Positions 17,585 through 25,633 of a stretch of DNA of 64,000 nt are shown piece by piece; within the stretch, counting starts at the first letter, position 1; every line of letters begins with the position of its first letter. Made by a program: the position numbers and the translations under genes. The DNA is from Salaquimonas sp041736675 (GTDB lineage: Bacteria > Pseudomonadota > Alphaproteobacteria > Rhizobiales > Rhizobiaceae), in NCBI GenBank assembly GCA_041736675.1, contig JBGSTD010000013.1:6447-70446 (forward strand), written 5' to 3'. Below the pieces are notes generated by a model that searched no databases, was not told where the DNA came from, and was given only the letters and a program-made list of their open reading frames with translations.

Positions 17585-17882
17585 ATTCGTGTCGCTCTCA
17601 AAAAGTTCGTTTTCGCGGATCAAACAAAGCAAGCCCGAACACGCCCACCTATCATTATGCTTATTATACAATTAGTCCGTGGCGGTTCGTCAACAACCTT
17701 ATACATGCGCGCTGGGAATTGAACGGGGCAAAAACTGATCTTGTCTCACAGCAATTTGCGAATTAGTGGTTGTGAACGCTACCCTCAACCCAATAGAATG
17801 GCAAATTAACCGGGGCTGCGACAAGAATACCCTTCCGGCATATCTGCCAATCCCCACCAGCATATCATGACAAGGAATTTAC

Positions 17883-18458
17883 GTGGCCGAAATTAAATCC
17901 ATTTGCGTTTATTGCGGATCGCAATCCGGCAATTCGCCCGATTTTGCCCATGCAGCACGAATATTGGGCGCTCACATGGCAAAGCGCGACATTCGTCTCG
18001 TTTATGGCGGCGGAGGTACCGGCATTATGGGAGAAGTCGCGCGGGCAGTAAAAGCAGGAGGCGGCCAGATTACCGGTATCATTCCCGAATTCCTGATTAA
18101 AAAGGAACGTGGAGTTTCGGGTGCAGAGGCGCTTGGAAACGAGCTTGGCGAGGTGATTGTCACCAAAGACATGCACGAGCGCAAAACGAAGCTTTTTGAA
18201 CGCTCGGATGCGTTTGTTGCCCTTCCAGGCGGCATCGGTACACTGGAAGAAATTGTCGAGATCATGACATGGGCACAGCTCGGACGTCATGCCCGGCCGA
18301 TCGTATTTGCCAATATCAACGGCTTCTGGAACCCGATGATCGACCTGATGGCACATATGGCTGAAACCGGCTTTATTCATACCAGCAAATTGCTGAAACC
18401 GATTGTCGTCAATGAAGCCGACCAGATTGTGCACAGGATCATTGAAGCAGCGAAATAG
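17883..18458 (+). CDS. LOG-family protein, cytokinin riboside 5'-monophosphate phosphoribohydrolase type
   Basis: 191 aa, TIGR00730/LOG family. Rossmann-like nucleotide-monophosphate hydrolases that cleave base from ribose 5-phosphate. Family motifs are CVYCGSQSG, VYGGGGTGIMG and the catalytic LPGGIGTLEEI (PGGxGTxxE). GTG start preceded by AAGGA. It stands alone between divergent or convergent neighbours. In bacteria the physiological substrate is usually a purine monophosphate rather than a plant hormone precursor; that cannot be decided here. Confidence 0.92.
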   Translation: MAEIKSICVYCGSQSGNSPDFAHAARILGAHMAKRDIRLVYGGGGTGIMGEVARAVKAGGGQITGIIPEFLIKKERGVSGAEALGNELGEVIVTKDMHERKTKLFERSDAFVALPGGIGTLEEIVEIMTWAQLGRHARPIVFANINGFWNPMIDLMAHMAETGFIHTSKLLKPIVVNEADQIVHRIIEAAK

Positions 18459-18523
18459 CGCCGTGGGCCATCTGATCTTCAATTCGCCCGAACCGATTAC
18501 ATTCCTGCCTTGCGCCAAAAAAA

Positions 18524-19453
18524 TTATTGCAACTTCTCGGCCTTTGGCTTTTTGTCACGTCCGGCAAAGGCCGACCATGAATAGATAACCAGTGCAAACC
18601 ATATCATCGCAAACGTCACTGCCTGCCAGAAGCTGAAAGGTTCGTGAAAGACGAAAATACTGATAAGGAAGATCATTGTCGGCGCGATATATTGCATCAG
18701 GCCGATGGTCGAAAGTCTCAGACCCTTGGCACCGTAAGCATAGAGAATGAGAGGGATCGCTGTAACCGGCCCGCAGCCAATCAGCATCGACGTTGTCCAG
18801 CCATCCTGAAAAAGCACGCCTTCGCCTGTGTTTTCCAGCCAGACAATATAGGCAAGTGCAAGCGGCGACAGCAGCATCACCTCAACCAGAAAACCCTGCG
18901 TTGGGCCAACATCGACTGTCTTTCTCAAAAAGCCGTAAAGGGCAAACGAGAAGGCCAAAGCGATGCTGATCCAGGGAAATACGCCGCTCCTGAAAGTCAA
19001 CAGCAGAACAGCAAATGTGGCAATTGCAAGGGTAACCATCTGCGCCTTGCTGAACCTGTCGCCCAGAAACGCGGCGCCGAGCGCAACCGTGATGAGTGGA
19101 TTGATGTAATAGCCCATCGCTGTTTCAAGCGTACGGTCAACGGAGATTGCCCAAACATAAATGCCCCAGTTGAGCGAAATGATCGTTGCCGTAATTGCCA
19201 GGATGCCCAACCGCTTCGGGCTTTTGAAAGTCGGCACGATGTCCTTGGTCCGCCCCAGCATCCACAAGAGGATGGCAGCGACCGGCAATGACCAGAATAT
19301 ACGGTGGGCGATAACTTCTATCGCCGGAATCTCGTGCAGCGCTTTCATGTAAAGCGGCAGAAAGCCCCACAGCAGATAGGCCGAGAGGGCAAAGAAAAAA
19401 CCGGCGCGCGTATCGCCGGATTTTGTGCCTGCGGACAAGGTATTGTTACTCAC
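18524..19453 (-). CDS. rarD: EamA-family transporter RarD
   Basis: 309-aa inner-membrane drug/metabolite-type transporter with ten predicted helices. RarD-specific signs are GFFFALSAYLLWGFLPLYMK at the N-terminus, the EVIAHRIFWSLP motif, and the C-terminal LQYIAPTMIFLISIFVFHEP. GTG start 10 bases after the cimA stop, so it is the last gene of the cimA operon. Substrate unknown; RarD proteins are named for chloramphenicol tolerance. Confidence 0.92.
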   Translation of the reverse strand: MSNNTLSAGTKSGDTRAGFFFALSAYLLWGFLPLYMKALHEIPAIEVIAHRIFWSLPVAAILLWMLGRTKDIVPTFKSPKRLGILAITATIISLNWGIYVWAISVDRTLETAMGYYINPLITVALGAAFLGDRFSKAQMVTLAIATFAVLLLTFRSGVFPWISIALAFSFALYGFLRKTVDVGPTQGFLVEVMLLSPLALAYIVWLENTGEGVLFQDGWTTSMLIGCGPVTAIPLILYAYGAKGLRLSTIGLMQYIAPTMIFLISIFVFHEPFSFWQAVTFAMIWFALVIYSWSAFAGRDKKPKAEKLQ

Positions 19454-19463
19454 GGTAGAATAC

Positions 19464-21056
19464 TCACTTTTCGCTGGAGCGCATCAACTTGTAATTGATC
19501 GAGTCGATTAGAGCCTGGAAGGAGGCGTCGATAATGTTGTCGGAAACGCCAATGGTGGTCCAGCGCTCACCCGTGCCGTCCATGCTTTCAATGAGAACGC
19601 GGGTAACAGCCTCTGTGCCGCCATTGAGAATGCGAACCTTGAAATCGACGAGTTCGAGATCTGCGATTTCCCTTTGATATTTGCCAAGGTCCTTGCGAAG
19701 GGCCTGATCAAGAGCATTGACCGGGCCCTGCCCTTCGGCAACCGACAAATGCTGTTTGCCGTCGACATTGATTTTCACCACCGCTTCGGAAACCGTGACG
19801 ATATCGCCTTTGGCGTTGAACCGGCGTTCGACCTGCGTTCGGTAACTGTCGACCGAAAAGAAAGTCGGCACCTTGCCGAGATGCCCACGGGCAAGAATTT
19901 CGAAACTAGCCTCCGCCGCCTCATAGGCATAGCCTTTAGCCTCGCGCTCCTTGACGATCGAGATCAACGAGTCGAGCGCGGGATTGTCCTTGCGAACGGT
20001 TATACCACGGCGCTTCAATTCGGCGATAAAATTGGATTTGCCGCCCTGGTCCGACACCATGACACGGCGGTTGTTGCCAACCAGTTCCGGCTTCACATGC
20101 TCATAGGTTTCCGGCTCTTTCAAAATTGCCGAGGCATGAATGCCTGCCTTGGTGGCAAAAGCGGAACTGCCCACATAAGGCGCCTGATGATAGGGCGCCT
20201 GATTGATCATCTCGTCAAATTTGTGGCTGAGACGGGTAAGATCTTCCAATCGGCGGGCAGAAATGCCAGTGGAAAACCTGCTGGAATAGACCGTCTTCAA
20301 GGCAAGTGTCGGAATGATCGTCGTCAGGTTGGCATTGCCGCAGCGCTCGCCAATGCCATTGAGGGTGCCCTGGATTTGGCGCACGCCGGCTTCAACCGCC
20401 GCCAGTGAATTGGCGACAGCTTGGCCCGTGTCGTCATGGGCATGAATGCCCAGGTAATCGCCCGGAATGCCTGCCGCAATGACCGCCCGGACAATTTCGC
20501 TGACCTCGGCGGGCTGTGTGCCGCCATTGGTATCGCAAAGTACAATCCAGCGCGCGCCGCTTTCATATGCCTCTTTTGCGCAGCTAAGCGCATATCCGGG
20601 ATTGGCCTTGTAGCCATCGAAGAAATGTTCGCAATCAACCAGCGCCTCGCGCTTTGCCTTTTTTGCAGCGTCCACAGATGCGCGGATCGCCTCGAGGTTT
20701 TCGTCATTGGTACAGCCCAGCGCGACCTTGACATGGTAGTCCCAGGATTTGGCAACGAAGCAGACCGCATCGGTTTTTGCCTCAAAAAGCGCGGCAAGGC
20801 CCGGATCGTTCGACGCTGAAACGCCGACCCGCTTGGTCATCCCAAAGCCGACGAACACTGCCTTTTTTGTGCGTTTTTTTGAAAAGAATTCCGTGTCTGT
20901 GGGGTTTGCGCCCGGGTATCCGCCCTCGATATAGTCAATGCCGAGATCATCGAGCATGGCAGCAATCGCGCTCTTGTCGGCAACGGAAAAATCAATACCG
21001 GGTGTCTGCTGGCCGTCGCGCAATGTGGTGTCAAATAGATGGATGCGTTGCTTCAT
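19464..21056 (-). CDS. cimA: (R)-citramalate synthase
   Basis: 530-aa LeuA-like acyltransferase joining acetyl-CoA and pyruvate to citramalate, a route to 2-ketobutyrate and isoleucine. HLFDTTLRDGQQTPGIDFS opens the TIM barrel. GIHAHDDTGQAVANSLAAV and NGIGERCGNANL are family motifs. A regulatory (LeuA dimer) domain follows near residues 390-520. The length and the TLRDGQQ form favour CimA over LeuA. The 5' end and upstream junction are duplicated (see 21004-21188), so the gene is preceded by a short copy of its own first 18 codons. Confidence 0.92.
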   Translation of the reverse strand: MKQRIHLFDTTLRDGQQTPGIDFSVADKSAIAAMLDDLGIDYIEGGYPGANPTDTEFFSKKRTKKAVFVGFGMTKRVGVSASNDPGLAALFEAKTDAVCFVAKSWDYHVKVALGCTNDENLEAIRASVDAAKKAKREALVDCEHFFDGYKANPGYALSCAKEAYESGARWIVLCDTNGGTQPAEVSEIVRAVIAAGIPGDYLGIHAHDDTGQAVANSLAAVEAGVRQIQGTLNGIGERCGNANLTTIIPTLALKTVYSSRFSTGISARRLEDLTRLSHKFDEMINQAPYHQAPYVGSSAFATKAGIHASAILKEPETYEHVKPELVGNNRRVMVSDQGGKSNFIAELKRRGITVRKDNPALDSLISIVKEREAKGYAYEAAEASFEILARGHLGKVPTFFSVDSYRTQVERRFNAKGDIVTVSEAVVKINVDGKQHLSVAEGQGPVNALDQALRKDLGKYQREIADLELVDFKVRILNGGTEAVTRVLIESMDGTGERWTTIGVSDNIIDASFQALIDSINYKLMRSSEK

Positions 21057-21188
21057 TTCAGATCACCATTGCCCGGATTTTCTCTTTGCCTGTCCTCGGC
21101 TGCGCCTGCGGGCAAGGCGGGAACGTCTGCTGGCCATCGCGCAATGTGGTGTCAAATAGATGGATGCGTTGCTTCATTTCAGATCACC
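21004..21188 (-). repeat. 64-bp direct repeat covering the cimA start
   Basis: Bases 21004-21067 and 21125-21188 are identical except for one position (21015 G, 21136 A). Each copy holds the end of an upstream coding sequence (GTGATCTGA), one base, then the cimA start ATG and its first 18 codons. The copies are offset by 121 bases, so the junction between the 45-aa gene and cimA was tandemly duplicated. The 57 bases between the copies belong to neither. Confidence 0.9.
21058..21177 (-). pseudogene. 39-codon remnant duplicate of the cimA start
   Basis: An open frame starts at the duplicated cimA ATG (21177), encodes the first 18 CimA residues (MKQRIHLFDTTLRDGQQT), then 21 unrelated residues ending IRAMVI, and stops at a TGA one base before the real cimA ATG. 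The TGA-A-ATG arrangement is the same as at the end of the 45-aa gene upstream, so it could act as a coupling leader peptide. I see no sign that the product itself is functional. Confidence 0.6.
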
Positions 21189-21316
21189 CCTGCATACCAC
21201 AGCACACCGACGACGACACAAACAACAAGAACCCCTTTGGCGATCAGGCCATACAGGAGCCATTTGGGCATTGCCTGGGCTTTTCTGTTTTTCTGCGGGT
21301 CTGCGGGCATGTTCAT
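21179..21316 (-). CDS. Small single-pass membrane protein, 45 aa
   Basis: The start ATG (21316) overlaps the GFA gene stop (ATGA), and its own stop lies one base before the duplicated cimA ATG. A basic N-terminal part (MNMPADPQKNRKAQAMPK) is followed by one long hydrophobic helix with WLLYGLIAKGVLVVCVVVGV and a short periplasmic-looking end (LWYAGVI). No family recognised. The tight overlaps on both sides argue that it is translated. Function unknown. Confidence 0.65.
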   Translation of the reverse strand: MNMPADPQKNRKAQAMPKWLLYGLIAKGVLVVCVVVGVLWYAGVI

Positions 21317-21798
21317 TTGGTCTCGTACCCTTTGACAGGCCAATCGGCGGTGTCTTCGTCAGGATGCTGGTTGCTGGTGATCGACGCCAGAAATGGCGCC
21401 GACTCAATGTCGTCCATCGTAGTGCTGGCCGGAAGCTCTGGCAATTGATCGACATAGGCGATCTTCGCCTCCATACCGTATTGTACAACCGGCGGCAACA
21501 GCGCCGGATCGTCAAAGGCGCCAATCGCGACTGCCAGTCCGTCCTCAGCCTCATAGGTCAGCGGGGTGCCGCAATTTTCACAGAAGCCGCGCAAAACATG
21601 GTTTGACGAGCGCCAGCGCCTCGGCTCGCCGCGCGTCCATTTGAAATCGCTACCCCTTGTGGAAACTAGCGGCGCGTAAAAATTGCCGAAGGCCTTCTGG
21701 CACATGCGGCAATGGCAGATCGACGTATCTTTGAGCGGGCCTGTGACTGCAAAGCGGATCGCGCCGCACTGGCAACCGCCGGCGAGTTTGGGGGTCAT
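21313..21798 (-). CDS. GFA-family (CENP-V-like) zinc protein
   Basis: 161 aa. The glutathione-dependent formaldehyde-activating enzyme fold binds zinc through conserved cysteines: GGCQCGAIRF, CHCRMCQKAFG and GFCENCGTPLTYE are all present. ATG 21798 overlaps the stop of the DUF559 gene (ATGA), which fixes this start over one at 21849. Most family members have no proven formaldehyde role, so the substrate is open. Confidence 0.9.
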   Translation of the reverse strand: MTPKLAGGCQCGAIRFAVTGPLKDTSICHCRMCQKAFGNFYAPLVSTRGSDFKWTRGEPRRWRSSNHVLRGFCENCGTPLTYEAEDGLAVAIGAFDDPALLPPVVQYGMEAKIAYVDQLPELPASTTMDDIESAPFLASITSNQHPDEDTADWPVKGYETK

Positions 21799-22172
21799 TG
21801 GAAAACCACTCCTTTTTCTTTCAAAACAGCCAGAATATGTGAACAACATTCATCAATATTCTTTACCACTTCCACATTTGAAAAACGCAATACATGCCAC
21901 CCTTCGCCAGCAAGAAATTCTGTTCTTGTTTCATCGTAGGAAATGGCATCGTCAACAGTGTGTGAGGGGCCGTCTACCTCGATTGCCAAATGATGGGCCG
22001 GACAAGCAAAGTCGACAATGTATTTTCCGACAGGTACCTGTCGACGAAATGAAAGCCCCATCAAGCGATGAGCACGCAACTGGTTCCAAAGCTTCAGTTC
22101 GGATCGGGTCATTTGCGAACGCATCTTTTTAGCATTTCCAAGCAGCATGCGCGGAATGGGTTGCCGGGTCAT
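21795..22172 (-). CDS. DUF559-domain endonuclease-like protein
   Basis: 125 aa, DUF559, related to very-short-patch-repair type nucleases of the PD-(D/E)xK fold. The motif KYIVDFACPAHHLAIEVDGP supplies the D and E-x-D residues, and MRSQMTRSELKLWNQLR the N-terminal helix with E25. It is the first gene of a coupled run DUF559-GFA-45 aa-cimA. The role of such stand-alone proteins is unknown; small DUF559 genes are often mobile between genomes. Confidence 0.88.
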   Translation of the reverse strand: MTRQPIPRMLLGNAKKMRSQMTRSELKLWNQLRAHRLMGLSFRRQVPVGKYIVDFACPAHHLAIEVDGPSHTVDDAISYDETRTEFLAGEGWHVLRFSNVEVVKNIDECCSHILAVLKEKGVVFQ

Positions 22173-22218
22173 CGGGCTAGCTTTTCACCGGTTTCGGATT
22201 GCAAGGCTTGTTGCATAA

Positions 22219-22426
22219 CCCCCCTCTGTCACTTCGTGACATCTCCCCCCAAGGGTGGAGATACCTGGCCAGGCAGAATTTCGTACACAGAGAGAATGAA
22301 TGTTAATGGACATTGGAACCATGAAAATATGACATATCCCAAGCTTGTAAATTGGAGTGTAAGGTCGATCCACGTTCTCGGTATCTCCACCCTTGGGGGG
22401 AGATGTCACGAAGTGACAGAGGGGGG
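22219..22426. repeat. Long inverted repeat (47-bp arms) between DUF559 and cysS
   Basis: Arm 1 (22219-22265) and arm 2 (22380-22426) are reverse complements. Each contains its own small hairpin GTCAC-TTC-GTGAC and runs of six C or G. About 114 bases of unrelated sequence separate them. Sequences of this kind (CTCTGTCACTTCGTGACATC) recur as dispersed repeats in many bacterial genomes as far as I recall, so this is likely a miniature mobile element or a pair of them. Arm 2 ends ten bases before the cysS stop and could act as a terminator for cysS. Confidence 0.85.
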
Positions 22427-22436
22427 TGAAACGACA

Positions 22437-24263
22437 TCACCGCTTCACTTCCCAGGTTGTGATCCGTTCGCCGGTTTGTGAGTCTTTTGAATCCTTTAGC
22501 TGAATTCCCTGAGACAAGAGTTCATCGCGGATACGGTCGGCTTCGGCAAAGTTTTTCTCGGCGAGGAAGGCGAGGCGTTTGGTGATAAGCGCGTCAACAT
22601 CTAACGTAGTCTGATTGTTGGAAATTGCATTTACTTCAGTTGTGCCGCTACTGCTAACAGTTACTGAATATCCAAGGTTATTGATTTCATTTCCCAATGT
22701 AACTGCAAATTCAAAGTCATTATTTGCAGTCGCAACATTCAGGTCCATAACAATATCTATTGGAATAGGTATACCTGCGATTGGAACTCGAGAAACTATG
22801 GTCGCTACTGCAGTTGGAACTTTTGAATTCACTAGTCCTAAAACATCCAAGGATGCTATTAGAGTTTTCATCGAATCTGTATCATCACTTTTAATGTCTT
22901 TGGCCAGAGCCGCAACTCGTTGAAGAGCAGCAGGCGTATCTAAATCATTCGACAAAATTTCTATTAGCGTTGGATCCGGCTTCCCTTGTTCAATTGCTTT
23001 TTTGATTGAACTTGCCCCGTTGTTACGTTCCGCATAAATTTTAATCAATCTATACGAATGATCCAGTATCTGCCTAGCTTCAACGAATCTGGCCTTTGTC
23101 CAATCTATGGGTTCGCGATAATGGGTAAGAAGCATTGCTGCTCGCAAATGAAGACCGAATAAGGCGCCGCCATTCCAATCTGGAAATATGCCTCTTGTGT
23201 TTTCTTGGATCGTCACGAAGTTCCCGTCGGACTTGGACATCTTTTTGCCCTCGACCTGCAGGTAGCCATTGTGCATCCAGATATTGGCCATGCGCTTTGT
23301 GTCGTGGGCGCAGCAGGACTGGGCGATCTCGTTTTCGTGGTGCGGGAAGATCAAATCCAGCCCGCCGCCATGAATGTCGAACATGTGGGGATGAGCCAAC
23401 CCCTCCGGTGACAGGCGGTCCTTCACCGCATCCCACAACAATGCATCGCTCATCGCCGAGCATTCGATGTGCCAGCCTGGGCGACCGTGGATGGTTATTT
23501 TTCGTGAATTTGCGCCAATCGCATGCCTATTGTCTTCAGACATCTCAAACTCTGCATGATAACCAGCATTGGGATCAGGAACGAACTCACCATCCCAACC
23601 TGGTTCACTAGACGAAGACTCTTTCCAGAGCACAAAGTCGCCAGGGTTTTTCTTGTGGCTTTCAACGGCAATGCGTGCGCCTGCCTGCTGGTCTTCCAGC
23701 TTGCGGTTGGACAACGCGCCGTAGTCCTTCATCGAGGTAACGTCGAACAGCACCTCCCTGCCCTCGCTGCCTTTTGCGATGTAGGCATGGCCCTTGTCGA
23801 GCAGCGCCTGAATGATCGTCACCATGTCGGACTTGCCGTCTTCGCGTGGCAAGACAAATTCCGTTGCACGCGGCTCATGGGTCGGCTCAAGGCATCCCAA
23901 AGCCTTCACATCGGCATGATACTGGGTCGCGGTTTTTTCCGTGACATGGCGAATAGCTTCGTTGAGTGACATCTCACCGGCGGCGATCCTGTCGCCAAAA
24001 TCACGCAGCGCACGGGCATTGATCTTGTCGTCAAGGTCGGTGATGTTGCGCACATAGGTTACATGGTCCTTGCCATAGACATGGCGCAGCAGGCGGAACA
24101 GCACGTCAAAGACAATTGCGGGGCGCGCATTGCCGATATGGGCAAAGTCATAGACGGTCGGACCACAGACATACATGCGCACATTTTTCGTATCGATCGG
24201 CTCCAACACCTCTTTCTGGCGGGTCAGGGTGTTGTAGAGTTTCAGTTTCGGCGTATCGGTCAT
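22437..24263 (-). CDS. cysS: Cysteinyl-tRNA synthetase with unusual insertions
   Basis: Class I synthetase that charges tRNA-Cys. 608 aa, whereas about 460 is usual. Zinc-site and active-site motifs are intact: C33 in YVCGPT, HIGN at 42-45, RPGWHIECS with C268, FPHHENE near 306-312, and KMSKS at 341-345. Two extra segments stand out: about 30 residues (226-257) just before the GRPGWH motif, and about 75 residues (480-555) before the normal C-terminal end ALITKRLAFLAEKNFAEADR. The second is Ala/Val/Asn/Thr-rich and encoded by AT-rich DNA (23 and 20 G+C in two 60-base lines). The enzyme should be active. Confidence 0.93.
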   Translation of the reverse strand: MTDTPKLKLYNTLTRQKEVLEPIDTKNVRMYVCGPTVYDFAHIGNARPAIVFDVLFRLLRHVYGKDHVTYVRNITDLDDKINARALRDFGDRIAAGEMSLNEAIRHVTEKTATQYHADVKALGCLEPTHEPRATEFVLPREDGKSDMVTIIQALLDKGHAYIAKGSEGREVLFDVTSMKDYGALSNRKLEDQQAGARIAVESHKKNPGDFVLWKESSSSEPGWDGEFVPDPNAGYHAEFEMSEDNRHAIGANSRKITIHGRPGWHIECSAMSDALLWDAVKDRLSPEGLAHPHMFDIHGGGLDLIFPHHENEIAQSCCAHDTKRMANIWMHNGYLQVEGKKMSKSDGNFVTIQENTRGIFPDWNGGALFGLHLRAAMLLTHYREPIDWTKARFVEARQILDHSYRLIKIYAERNNGASSIKKAIEQGKPDPTLIEILSNDLDTPAALQRVAALAKDIKSDDTDSMKTLIASLDVLGLVNSKVPTAVATIVSRVPIAGIPIPIDIVMDLNVATANNDFEFAVTLGNEINNLGYSVTVSSSGTTEVNAISNNQTTLDVDALITKRLAFLAEKNFAEADRIRDELLSQGIQLKDSKDSQTGERITTWEVKR

Positions 24264-25011
24264 TTGGTCATATCCGGAGCAATAGTAGTGCGTTTGTTTG
24301 AAGACAATGGATTCGTTCTAGTGGCATGAAAATGAGCTGAAAGCAGCCATATTTTGGGGAAATGTCGAGGAAACACCTGAAAAACCCGGCCAGCCGCGTT
24401 CAGCGACAGCTTATGCCACAATAAATTGAAAAATAATTTTCCACACGGTTTTTCATGAAATCGTTATCAGACAGATACTTATTTCAGTCAAGACCGAGTT
24501 TACCCGGCGCAAAGAATTTTACCCCCTTTAAGGGGGGTGACTGTTCTGCCTGTTTCATCAATTTGATCCTGTTCCTAATTGGAAGGCTCGGGCGGAAATA
24601 GCCCCACTTTTTCCGTTCCTTTTGGTCACCTGGCACTTGTGTCAGGTGACTTTTTATTTACGGCATTTGTCCAAGGCCTGAGCAGAAAAATCCGGAATGA
24701 ACACATTTCCACCCAATTTGCATTGCACTGCCTGCGCCAGCCAAACCAGTTCGGCGAATTGCCGTAATGCATTCATCAATTTACCTTTTGGTAACGACAA
24801 TCCACTACCCACCGGACTTTACAAAAGCACCAGTGCCAACATTCGGAATCATAAAATGTCAACTCAGTCAGTCACGCCTTCTGTCAAATGCCTTTCCGCG
24901 CAATATCGCCCGGTCGGCATCAAGGCTGTCATCGCTGCGCTTACCGCCAATGCGACCTACGGAGCAACTGGTCCAAATATGCAGTGGACTTCGCAGACCC
25001 TGCTTGGCAAA
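24264..25011. other. 748-bp region without a convincing gene
   Basis: No protein-like frame is convincing on either strand. It holds the cysS promoter side at the left, a strong G/C hairpin ACCCCC-TTTAA-GGGGGGT at 24521-24538, and a T-tailed hairpin at 24625-24660. Two open frames on the plus strand (24697-25017 and 24767-25138) look random in composition and run into the 3' end of the lysE gene in antisense. A small RNA is possible. Confidence 0.5.
24625..24660 (+). terminator. Rho-independent terminator-like hairpin, orphan
   Basis: Stem GTCACCTG (24625-24632) pairs perfectly with CAGGTGAC (24643-24650) around a 10-base loop, followed by TTTTTATTTA. This is the form of an intrinsic terminator for plus-strand transcription, yet no plus-strand gene precedes it, so it may end an untranslated RNA. 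Confidence 0.55.
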
Positions 25012-25625
25012 TCATAATCCAAGCGCTTTAAACAATAATTGCACCGCCAGAATTGCCATGACGAGCGATATCAGCCCGTCAAGGATTCGCCATGCTATTG
25101 GCTTTGCAAACAGCGGCGCCAACAAACGCGCGCCGTAACCGAGCGAAAAAACCACGCAAACGATGCAATGACAGCACCTGCGCCAAAGGCATATTGCAGG
25201 GGCGTTTTATATTGCGTGGATAAAGCGCCCACGAGCACAACTGTAACCAGATAAACATGCGGATTGAGCCAGGTAAAAGAGGCGCAGACGGCAATCGCAC
25301 TGGCCAGCGCCAGCTTGGATACATCGGCGGCTTGAAGAGCCACAGGATAAATGACACGCTTCAAGGCAAGCAGCGAGTAGGATCCCAGAAACAAAAAGCC
25401 CATAAAAGCGATGATGATCAGCAGTTTAGGGTTGGATCCCACCAGCGCGCCCAGCCCGGCAATTCCTGCAACGATGAGTATGGCATCTGACAGAGCGCAA
25501 AACAGGCACAACCAGAAAACATGATGGCGTAAAAGCCCCATGCGTAAAATATAGGCGTTTTGAGCGCCAATAGCCACAATCAGGCTTCCGCCCAGAAAGA
25601 AACCCGATAGCGCAGGCAGTAACAT
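25012..25625 (-). pseudogene. LysE/ArgO-type amino acid exporter, frameshifted
   Basis: The family exports basic amino acids. The start ATG 25625 opens a normal LysE/ArgO sequence (VAIGAQNAYILRMGLLRHH, TWLNPHVYLVTVVLVG) up to FAWFF, then the frame breaks. One base added in the run of six A at 25146-25151 restores it, continuing as SLGYGARLLAPLFAKPIAWR and ending at TGA 25012-25014 for a 204-aa protein, the normal family length. Either a true mutation, a slippage switch or a sequencing error in the homopolymer. Starts eight bases after the upstream SOS-peptidase gene. Confidence 0.85.
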
Positions 25626-25633
25626 GTATGGTC

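Noticed and set aside
19674..20408. 244-aa frame on the plus strand inside cimA
   Set aside because: Antisense to a clear enzyme; arises from codon bias in the opposite strand.
22185..22481. Short frames across the inverted repeat upstream of cysS
   Set aside because: They read through the repeat arms (residues such as TSPPKGGDT) on both strands and are a known type of false gene in such repeats.
24697..25138. Two overlapping plus-strand frames of 106 and 123 aa
   Set aside because: No family pattern, random-looking composition, no ribosome site, and both run antisense into the 3' part of lysE.
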